Below the pieces are notes generated by a model. The model worked only from the letters and a program-made list of their open reading frames with translations, did not search any database and was not told where the DNA came from. Both the position numbers and the translations under genes were made by a program. This document shows, in pieces, positions 43,701-55,700 of a stretch of DNA of 64,000 nucleotides (positions are counted from its first letter, which is position 1; every line of letters begins with the position of its first letter). Source of the stretch: Arcuatula senhousia (Eukaryota > Mollusca > Bivalvia > Mytilida > Mytilidae); NCBI GenBank assembly GCA_963971305.1, contig OZ020309.1:17787001-17851000 (forward strand). The letters run 5' to 3'.

Positions 43701-46700
43701 TTGCATATCTATATTCTCACTTTCACACGTTTCAGAAGCCACCGAATAGATGCTATTCCGATGTTCGAAAGAAATCGATTTTTCAAATTTCGTTGTGTCT
43801 GTGTTGGCAGATGAAAAATATAAACGCCTATCTTTTCCAGAATTAGTCCGTACTAACTGACTTGAATCACATATGAGCATCATTTCTTGAGAATTAATTC
43901 TTCGAAGATTTGTTTGTTCGTCATCTATGAACTTAATGGGACAACTGGCAAGATCGGCCCATCGATTGTCGTCCTCGCCCCTAAGTAAATTTTGTACATC
44001 CTCGTACAGATTGTTGCTAGTATTTGACATGGGTGACACGGGCGAACTTGAATCCGATTTGATATCACTGAACACAAAATTTTGAGCAATTCCATTTCCA
44101 CTATTTAAAGTATCGTTCAAAACAACATCATTTCCGTTTGAAGACGTAGAACACCCCGTCACCGCGCGCACTTTTGGGATAGCACCTTGACTTGAGAGTT
44201 TATCCTTGAGAATTTCTTGAGATTCGCATGAGAATGCGTTGTTATGAGCAAAGGAATCTGAAGCAGGCGACAACGTTCGATTTTTCATATTGTTTCCTCG
44301 GCACTTGTCAGACCCGTTCGTTCCATTTGATACGACAGTGTCAAGAGAAGTATCGATGAACATGTTTTCATGTGGAGTTACATTTAGAGTCAAATGAGCA
44401 TTTATTCCGTTTTCATTTTCTATTACTACAAGACTTTCTTCTTCCATTCTTTCGATACCTCCAGTGTTAATGGCTGAAATAAAATAAACAAAATATCACA
44501 CTAAAACATTTAAAAGCAGCGCTTGACCAGTTTCAACAATTTAGTTTTCTGTGCTATATAGTTCCAATATAGCATAATTTAAGCATATAAGATTGGCACA
44601 CATATAATTAAGATTTTTAATGAATCCTATTTCCCTCGTTTGCTTTTTGCTTTTGTATAATAAAATATTTTTATCAGGTTTTGTTTTATAAAAAGCTATT
44701 TGTTTGTTTGTATGTATTTTAATTTCGTTGGATTTATTTTTATTTTGTTTACTAACTATTTTGTTGCACTATAATTGTCCCGAACATTAATTAAAATTAG
44801 ACAGGAATTTGCAGGAAGTCAAAATGCGTACAAAAATAATCATCTTCCATCCCACTGCCAGCAGGGGTGAAGTTGAAGTCCCTAGACAGCTGTTGGTGAC
44901 TTGACTGTACACCGGCTATGGAGATCGTCATCTGTCGCGGCTGTAGATGAAGTAGGCTGGTTTTGTAAACAATGTTGCCTAGATCTTCCGGTAGGAAAGG
45001 GGCCACTCCATTTATTTGAAATTTCGTTCCCCATATGTTGGAGGTCACTTCCACTAGACGACTACTCTGCAATTAGGAAGAAATATGTCTTTCCATGCTG
45101 TTTTAGACTTTTGAAAAAAATCTTTGTTTTGATGTATCAATTTTAACAATTAATCTTGCCACAATAAAAAAGAATCTTTGAATTAAAAGTAGACGGGGTA
45201 TCTAACATTTTGAGGACAGTCGGTCTTTAAAAAGTATTTTTAAATTGTAGTAAGATGCTCAGTGATAGAAACCCCATCTACTTTAATTGTGCTGCTGCTC
45301 CCTAGCTATTCTTCCATGGTAACGATTTATTCAGCAATTATCGTATCTCTTAAGGGGGTTTGCTCATGTATCTTTAAGTAAATAAAAATGGATAAAATTG
45401 AACCTTTTTTAAAGAATATGGACAAAGGATAAAAATAAGCAAGAAAAAAATGTAGGCCCATGTGCTCGTTTTTATGCTATAAGCGTTTATAATTTTGGCG
45501 GGAAATACGTTCTCTCTAGATTTTTCATTACTTTTTCATTGCCACAGATTGGTTCCTTAAATTCTTTAAAATGTATGACAGAGTAAATAAAATTTAAGGT
45601 AAAAAATTGTGAACTGCATATTTGGTGAACATATTTTTGAATAAGAAAAAGAAAATAGGGGGTTCATGGGCAAAACATTTCAAGCATAATAGATGGATAA
45701 ACCCTGAGGATCTCGAAAATCTGACAAAAATCTCGAAATTTGAGTAGCAAAACTCCTTAATTTTGTTCACACATTAATCTCCATTATATCATGAAAATTA
45801 AAGCATCTCTTTTAGTATGCATTAATTTTATTTCCAATTTCCGAATAGACTATATATTTAAATTTTTTTACTTAATAAAACTTTCTCTAGTTAAATACGT
45901 TTATACAAACAAATCGTAAAAATACATAAAAATTTGATGGGCCGTTAATGAACATACTTCTGGAAGGTTATCATCAAACAAAAGATCGTGCAATGTTCTG
46001 AATGTTATCGATCGTTCGACTTTTTCTGCTCGGAATTGCTTCGGGCGTTTCCGTCTCTGCATTCTCGGTGAACCACATCCTTCGGATGAAAGATCGTCAT
46101 CTGAATCAGTCGAAGATTCCATATCGAACTCGTATTGAGAAGTGCCTGGACAAAACAGAAAACACCTTGTTAACGTTTTTATTATTGGTCCATCGTACAA
46201 CAATATATTTCGAAGGAGGTACAACTATTTTTCAAATGAAAACTGCGACACAAATAACAACACCTACTAGACGCTAATGATTTTTTAAATTTATTTCTAT
46301 TAGATCATTATTTCATTGGTTCCTGATTCTTGTTGAGTTCATACATTAGGCTTCCCTGCTCTAACGTTTGGGGTTTGAGTTTTTTCTTTCAATATTTTGG
46401 GCTTTTGACCTTCTAATGTTGTGATTCAAATGCTGCTGATGGGAGGTTATCCTCGAAATAATATACACACGTGGATATCATAACAAAATTGACTGTTTTT
46501 ATACTCGCTTCACTTAAAAATAAAAATGGTATTTGTATCTATACATAAACACAAAACCAAACATACCAAGAAATCAACAAAGAAAACTTACCATTTCCAA
46601 CGCATGTTGTTTTTATCTTAGGATCATAGACAACAAAATCTGGACGTAGCTTGCTTGCTCGCTTCCCTTTCAGTAATGGTATAAGACCACCAAGGTATTC

Positions 46701-49700
46701 CAAATATAGAATATAATGGCCACCAGACGTCTCCTCCCCGTGTCGGACCATCGTGCAGTAGAGGCGTTCCGTACCAGGGGGTGGTGTGCAGATAAATTCT
46801 CGAAGTTTGAAAGGATCTGGTATGTAGCTCTAAGAATAGAATTTTACTTTGATAAATAAATGTTAAGTTGTACATTTTTTTCTGTTCCCATAAAAATTAT
46901 TATTAATAAAAAGAGTTTGAGCACAAAGGAGCAATAGACGATAAAAATGAGAGGTGTATAAGTACACGCGAACAAGCAGCAATTTATGAAAAAAATCAAC
47001 ATTAGAAGACAGTCAGTAGCCTTCAATGTGACCAGTACTCGCCGTTTTTATTAATCATGTTAACAAAATTGTGATCTTTGTTTAAAAGTTCGATATCATC
47101 GGTGCTGAATTTGGCTTCCTTGTTCGAACGTTTTGGTTTTGAGTACTTTTCGTTTTCAACAGTTTTGGAATTTGACCTTCCAATGTTTTGATTTAAATGC
47201 TACTGATGAGAGGTTACTTCTTGAAATATCGATATACAGCATATCCAAATTAACCGTTTGGCATTTGTAATTTTGAAACCACTGGGCAATAACCGCTACT
47301 GGTGAACCAGAGGTCCCCAGTAATAATCACAAGCCTGGTCGTCAGACTTGTCTGATACGATTTAACATGTTTAACATCCCCGAGTTTTGGTATTTGTAAT
47401 TTTGAAACCACTTAGCGATAACCGCTGCTGGTGGACCAGAGGTCCCCGAGGGTAATCACAAGCCTAATCGTCAGACTTGTCTGACATGATTTACCATTAA
47501 ATTTCTTATTTTTTGTCGCTAAAATTTCTGATTTTTAAATTCAACATTGTTTAAAACACCAGGTTCCTTTCCTTGTAATGCACATGGTCGAGATCATGGG
47601 TGCTGGATTTGGCTTCCTTGTTCGAACGTTTTGGTTTTGAGTACTTTTCATTTTCAACAGTTTGGGAATTGGACCTTCCAATGTTTTGATTTAAATGCTA
47701 CTGATGAGAGGTTACTCCTTGAAATATCAATATATATGCATGTCCAAATTAACCGTTTATCCCCGCGTTTTTGTATTTGTAATTTTGATACATATATATG
47801 TTCATTTCTCAACCATCACTTCGGTCTACTTTCACGATACTATAGTTATCTTAAGGAAACATTTTCTATTCAAGATCAGTTAATGATATGAAAATCATAT
47901 TTCTTTTATGAGTTGTTGACCTGACATCCAATTGCCATGTACCAGTTTTAACTTGGTTAAGATACAGCTGTTCGGATATATTGACAATCATTTTTGAATC
48001 TGTCTGCTTCACGACTATTTACTAGTTCTAAACCAAATAACACAAGAGTTATATCAATAAAAAATCCTATTTGATCCGCTATAAAGTGTTTTGATCAAAG
48101 CTCCGTCTCGTAAAACACATAGCTGACAATGGTTTAACAGAATTGGATGAAAATTTGATTTTAACAAACACGATTTTATTTTTATTTTAAAATGTTCGTT
48201 ATAAAACCATTGCAGTACATTAGAACCAAATACACCAACAAGTCTATAATGTTTTTGATTATATTTATGTTCACATCGTCAATACAGAAGTGTTATCATT
48301 ATTGTAATACAATAAAATAAATCAAACTTTAATAAAGACTTGATCAGGACCAATAAATAGCTCTAAAAATTCATTAAACATTTTAATATTGTTAAAATGT
48401 TTTTTTTTGTGCAAACAGCTATCACTTCATAGTGATAAAAAAAAAAATTTTCTTCCGTTTTTGTTTATTTTCTATGACAGACAGCCCATGACAGACAGGA
48501 TCACGTTACTTTTTCTGTCATGGGTAAAAAATGGCCAATCGTTTTGGCGTAAATTACTTGCTAAAAACGGAAGAAATATGTTCTTACACTCGTTATTTAT
48601 TAAAGATCGGGATTTCTTCAACTTGTGTTAGAAATTCTGCGTCTTTTCTAATGGCCCTGTCACACTATAACGTTTTAGCCAACGTGTGCCGAACGTTCGA
48701 ATAATTTTCTAAAACGTTGGAACACGTTGGCAGTCGCTGTAAAAAGTTACAAAAAATATCTCGGTGAACGACAACAAAGCGTTAGACTAACTACCTGCAA
48801 CGCACGACAAACTTATTCAAAACTTATCTATAGCGTTTGTCCGGCGTACTTGACGTTTGTCTAGCGCATGTGTGACGACTGCAGAACGCATTCATAGCGT
48901 TAGTTTAACTTATATTTTTTTCTCTCGGTGGGGAGACCTAGGATTTCTGTTAATTTCTTTAGTATTATTTCATCATAGCCCAAATAGATCTATTATCTGG
49001 CTTAAATGTATTGCTGGATTAATTAATAGTTTCGTTATAAAAATATTGGTTTTCAGCGTTCTGGTAATATGAATGTATAATTATTCTAAAGCCGTTTTTT
49101 AACCAATAGTGATGATTTTTGCACTCAGTCTAAAAGAATCAAATATAGTGTAGATTTTATATTTTGATATGTAAAAAATATACAGAGAGGAATGCATGCG
49201 CTTGTTAACAAACTATCAAAATCTCAAATGAGTATATACATGTAAGAAATACTGGTCTGTAGATTTTGCCTAGCATCCTTTTTATAGCACTTGACTAATC
49301 CTAAATGATCGCAGACAGCATGACGGATGTCCTTAATAGAGAAAAAACGCGTGTGCTTATTTAATATTTAAAATACACATTATTTCAAATGAGTATTGAA
49401 GTTAGACTGTCGTTACTCGTTGTATTTGAGTATTTTTCTACCAAAAAAATGTCCACCGAAAACACGACAGGTGTATTACCATTTGCAAGAATTACTTTCA
49501 ATTCCAGACCATATAAGTTATCTTTGTTATGTTCAAGATTTTTTTTGGCTTTGTTCATTGTTTTTTGTAAAAAGATTTTTTTCAGGTTTGAATAAGTATT
49601 TGAAGCTTTTGAAATTGACTTTCCCCCTTGTAATTCAATCTAACTTATAAAATTATGGGGTTGATACGCTACTCGTTCGTTACAACGACGCTCTGTGCGC

Positions 49701-52700
49701 TCTGTACACGTTTTAAACACGTTGAATAGGTCGTTAGACTGACGCTAGGCGTGCGCTGCATTATCGCTAGACACGTTCGTTTCCATTTAGCTTAGCGTTC
49801 GTCAAACGCATTTCAACGTGCGCACAACGACCACAAAGCGTACATCAGCGTGTGTATAACGTCCTTCTAACTTATGCCGAGCGTTCGAATAATTTATTTC
49901 TAACACGTTGGCGAACGTCGGAAATTTTAAGCATGTTGAAAAATTTGCGACGCACTCGGCGATCACCAACGCACGCTGACGTTCGCTAACGTGTTTGTAG
50001 CGTGTTCATAACGTGTACAAAACTTACGCAACGCACACCAGCGTGTTGAAAATATATTCTAAAACGTCGGCAAACGTTGGCTAAAACGTTATAGTGTGAC
50101 AGGGCCATTACACTCGTGAAAGAAATCCCTGATCTTCGATAAAGACTCGTGTAAGAACCTATTAATCTCTACTCATGCTACTTTTAACAAGGTTAAAGTC
50201 AGCTGAACAAGTGAAAATGGTGATGAGCTTGAAAACATTTCAGCAACTTCTTTCACAAAGCATCCTTTTTATACGTATATTTTCAATCTTTTGTCAACGC
50301 TGTTCTCGGTTTTCTTTATATATAATACAGTGTGCTTCAAAATTGATATTTCTTCTTTGGTTTATTTGATTTGGTCTGGTTTATAAACATATCTTTTTCA
50401 CAAAAAGGTTGACTTTCAATTGGTTGTTAACTTATTCCCATGTATAGATATTCTTATAACACAATCTTCGAAGATCATCACTAGAATAGAATAATGGTAA
50501 TGTTGCTATGCATAGCTATAGTTTTGGTATTAGTTTGCTGAAATAAAACAATTTTTGACCAACCTATGACAAAGCAACATATGTACTCATCTAAGAGATA
50601 GAACTCCCGCAATTGTTATGAGCGCATCATGACCTTCATACACATTCCGTCAGTGAAGACAAAACACAAACAACAATTTCAAAAAAGCTTTCTGATACAT
50701 TTGCCATCACCTGGCGTCCATCGTCGTCTGTTGTCTGTCGTCTGTCATCGTCTGTTAACAATTTTCATAAAATCTTCTGCTCTGAAACTACTCAACAGAA
50801 TTTGATGAAACTTTGTATGAATGATCCTTAGGGTGTCCTGCACCAAACTTGTGTTTCGATTTTTGATACGTCAAAAAACATGGCCATCGTTACTAAAAAT
50901 AGACCAGGGGGGTCAGACTATTGTTTTTGGCTTGTAAATCAAAAAGTATAAGAGATAGATGAAATCTGATGCCACCTTACAGCTTCAGCATCAAAAGTTC
51001 TACAAAAGTCTCCATTTGGTCAAAGTTGTCAGATAATCCCTTATAAGGGTACAGCCCCTTAAAGGTAAAGAATAGCGGTTTTTTCATGTTTTTGGCTTAT
51101 AAAATGAAAACTATTGCAGATAAAGAAAAGCTGTTGCTTGCTAAAATGTTCAGCCTATTTAGCTCTACAAAAGTCTCCAAGGTTCGAAGTTGTCAGATGA
51201 CCCCTTATAGGGTACAACCCCTTAATTAACATGTTTTCATGTTTTTGGATTATATAATGAAAACTGTAGCAGATAAAGAAAAGTGGTTGCTTGCTTAAAT
51301 GTTCAGTACATCGATTAAGCTCTTAACAAAAGTCCATATAGAGTAAAAGTATTCAGACAACCCTTAAAATAATATTTTGCACATTTTTGGCCTACACAAT
51401 GAAAACTTTTGCTGAAAGATAAAAGCTGTTGCTTGATCAGCTTATTTAGCTCTACAAAGTTCTTCAAAGGGTTGACATCAAGACCAGGTGAGCGATTCAG
51501 GCTCCTGGGAGCCTCTTGTTTTTTTCAATATCCAAGTGAAAAGAAGTTTCTGGTATTTTTATTTTTGTTGCTCTTTTTTGTGTGTTTTTTAAAACTTCAA
51601 CCATGTACGATTCAATGGTTCTGACATTAATAGTACAAATTCTAAACAACTTTCAAAACAATACATGTTGTTCCCTATTATCCAAGGGGAAATGTGATAA
51701 CCAAAAATAAAACATGATACGAAAAGACCGATTTTTGGTTATACTGGCAATTTTATTTGAATTTGCATCAAATGACTTTTTATAAGTTCTAAACACAAAT
51801 AAAAATGCCAAATTGATCCGCTATAGAGCGTTTTGAATCATAGCTCCGCGTCTTTTAAATACAGCTCTAGGATAATGGTATTGCATATTTCATTTTTTTT
51901 TAAATATGGATATCTGTTTTTTTGAAACAACACCTTAAAGAACTGCAACCATGTTCGAAACAAGGGTTCTGGCATGGTTTGATATTAAATGCAATCTTAT
52001 GCAAATTCTGAACAGTTTTCATGTAATGTTGTTTCTCTATTTATCAAGAAGCAAACATCTTTATTTTCAAATTTCTCTCCACTACATGGTCTTTTTAAAT
52101 CCTGGCGCCTTAATTTGATGAGCCTGTTGACTCTTTACTTAAAAATGATACGCAACATGAAAATACCGATTTATAGCCAAGTAAAAAAGTTTATTTGAAT
52201 CTGTCTGCTTCACATGACTTTTTATTAGTTCTAAAACCAAGTTAACCCACATAATGTCAACAAAAATCCCCATTTGATCGGCTATGAAGTGTTTTTAATC
52301 ATAGCTCCGTGTCTCTTAAATACACCTAGCGGATAATCGCATTACAAGACTACATTGAAATTTGATGAGTGTTCGTCCCTAATCAATAAACTTCTATAAA
52401 ATATGTTGTATTAGATCAATATAAAATTAATACAATTTTCATTTGGTGCTAGCAACAATAGTTAAACTAGGTAACATTGAGAAACATCCTTTGACAGTTA
52501 AGGTTCCAATAATTCTATTTTAGAAGACAGTTATTATGAGTTATTGTATTTTCTATATTGAATTATTTATCAGCACAGTTGTTTATAATGAGTTTCATGA
52601 GTTTGTTCTAAAAGGACGAAGCAAATGGGGAGAGGATCAAAGCTGCTGTTTTAGTTTGGTGCTATGGTTTGAACCAAAGCAATCGGTGCCTTGTTAATTA

Positions 52701-55700
52701 TTCACTTTCAGAGAATAATAGAATAATTGAAAGAGATTTAAAACTATTTAATTTGTATTTCATAGCAAATAAAATCTATGATTTGTTACAGACATCAATT
52801 TAAGCAAATCAAAATGAATTCTTTTGAGCCTCTCTATTTAGCGACAAGAAGCGTCAAGAACCAAACAAAAACAACAAGAAATTTTTTAACGACAAAAGCA
52901 ATGGTCAAAATATTATAAATAATTTTTAATAATATATCCAATCATGATAGTTTTATTTATATAAGAAAGGATAAGTTTTATCTAATGTAGGATAAGATTT
53001 GTAAATTATATTGTTTTTTCGCACTTTAATTTCTTTAAATTTCACTTTATTTCTCCAAAATAATGTCATTATTACTGTGTGTGTCGCAGTAATGTTTTGT
53101 TAATGTCGTACTAATTGTTTCTTGGTTACGTCAAAAGAATTTGTACTTTAAGAGTTTTTCCGAGGGAAAGGACATACCAATTATAAATACAGCTCCACAT
53201 AGGGGGTATCCGGGAATCATGTTGCTTTTGTAATCATTATTATGTAACTGTGGATTCATTTATTTACGTGGTTTGAACGGAAAATGATCAGTTCGTGGAT
53301 TTTAAAATTCGTGGTTTTTAAGTCTTCAGTCTTGGCTAAATATTTCAAAATCGTGATGATTGAATTTCGTGGATATATCTTACCTACGAAAAATACGAAA
53401 TTGAATCCTCCGCGAATAGTGCTGCTTCTACAGTACTTACTTTAATGGTAGGCGAGAACAGGGATTGTACTCCGTACCGCAATCTTGTTGGCATAGGAAG
53501 AAGGTGAATATTCTTTTCTGTTCTAACACAAGTTTGGATAGTTCTTTGGCACATAAATTGTAATGGAGCGACATGTTTTATGACCCAAGCTACAAACAGG
53601 TTATACCCTGATGCTATAAATAGACGTCGGTCATTGTGACCCCAACACATGGCTGTGATTGGTTTCCCCTGAAAAGATAATAGAAGAGCGGTTTTTAATA
53701 TGAAATTGCCGTTAACAAAAGTAACAAAAATGCGCTTCATTGTATGAGAACTTTTTAGTGGATAAACATTAAAACAACAAAATATTGTTTCGTCTTTAAC
53801 TTATACATGGGAAAATGTGTATTGCAACATACCCATTAATATTTTTATTGCATGTGGAAGACTTCCGGTAGATTGTGATCCTATTTTTCGGATAACGTAT
53901 TATCGTGGTTCGATGTGTCCTACCTGCATTTTATCTATAACAAAAAACGTGTGTTCAAATTTTCGATGTTGTCGGCAAATGTAGCGAATATTAAATAACC
54001 GCAAAACCGCTTTTATGGTATAGGCTGACATATATTTGAAAGACCTACGTAATTGAGTTTTTTTTTAGAAAAATCAACTGATATCAAATGACATACAGTT
54101 GAGCCCAGTTCTAACATCTCTACTGTCCAGCTCTCCTGACAGTTCTAGAACTGTTCTAACCCTGGACAGCAGCTGTCATAACCTGTTCTAGGGTAGAACT
54201 GTCATAACCTGTTCTAATCCATGACACCTTTAGAGCTATTCTAGGCCCTGACAGTTTAGAACTGTTCTAGGCCCTGACACCTTAGAACTGTTCTAGCCTT
54301 GGACAGTTCTGCACCCTGACAGTTCTAAATGACGTCACGCGGTTATAATAATACTCCTAATTCGGAAAATGCGCATATTTTGGGCATTATTATTAAATGA
54401 AACTCGATATATAAATACATTTTAACCAGACAATTCTTTATTGTATACTGTTCTGAAATCAGCACAATTGGAACTGTCTGGGGATAAAACTGTCCGAGGC
54501 TAGAACAGTTCTAAGCTGTCAGGTCACAGAACAGGTTAGAACTGTCAGGGCGTATGACAGCTTAGAACTGTCAGGGGTTAGAACAGTTTTAAATTTGTCA
54601 CGGGATAGAACTGTCCAGAACTGTTCTATGACAGGACAGGGCTTGTCATAAACTGACCTAGAACTGTCAGCAGAACAGAATTAGAACAGATTCCTGACAG
54701 TTCCTGACAGTTCTAAAGAGATGTTAGAACTGGACTCAACGGTATGTTCGTCTGGACGTTGACATCTATTTCTTATATAAAAAAGTACAGTCATTAAAGT
54801 CGTTAGAAATGAAATTGTATACAATCAAGTAAAAATAATTTGTTATTCTATAAAAAAAATAGAAGTTTATGTTATTTCTGTTTATTCTTAACTGGAGTAA
54901 GCATTGGTTACGTAGTTATCTCAATTGAAAACAATATTGATGAACAATTTAAAATCAGATTTGTACATTTGATAATTTTGTATTTACATGTATTGCAGTG
55001 ACACCTGGTGTTCTTTTATTCATTTTATTTATTAATTTATTTTGGCCTTTCAGTTTAATGACTAAGCTCAAATAAATTATATATTTTTTTATATTGTTGA
55101 TTTATAATAATGTCTAAATTTAAAGTATATTTTATAAAAAGGCTATGGAGTTAATGAACATGACACCATAACACATGTGTAAACTCCAACTGCATTTTTT
55201 TTTCATTGAGCTGTATGGCAATTTCGGAATTTAATTCCTCGTCAGTAGCACTAGAACCCAAATATAGGAAATTCACAATACACAAAAAAGTGTTCGAAAA
55301 TGCATAAAACCAAATGAACCCCAAAAGTCGGTTTATAAAACACTGGTGATTATGATGTCTATCACAGAAATAATCTGAAATCCGCGGTGTAGACGGAATA
55401 ACGAGGGAATAACAAATTCAGCCTAGTTACCATTGTAATCCTAGTAAACGGAATAACGAGGGAATAACAAATTCAGCCTAGTTACCATTGTAATCCTAGT
55501 AATACAATTTTTATGACTTTATATTTCACTTGGTTGAAATAGTTATACAGATTTTTTTCACTTTAGAATGTAAGATTCATTTTGATGCTTGTCTCCAGGG
55601 TGATGATTAATTTTATAATAATCTTAAACTTCTTTTAGTTTGTAATACATGTTGAAATAACTGTCACCATTTCAAAATTTGATGTAAGTGTTAATCCGTA

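Larger units (their letters stand above)
46830..53440 (-). other. TULP4 6.6-kb intron, repeat-rich
   Basis: Contains a 'gatgtggaataag'-like fragment (46950-47040), the 47.1-47.8 kb direct repeats, a foldback element (48649-50110), a mollusc-type repeat (50700-51523) and three copies of a 'tagctccg' repeat near 47990-48130, 51750-51880 and 52190-52340. A 'cgtggattcatttatttacg' repeat occupies 53250-53420. No exon was seen. Confidence 0.6.

Noticed and set aside
53384..53740. Independent 118-codon gene
   Set aside because: Only the part between the splice sites (53441-53668) is coding, as a TULP4 exon; the rest is intron read-through.
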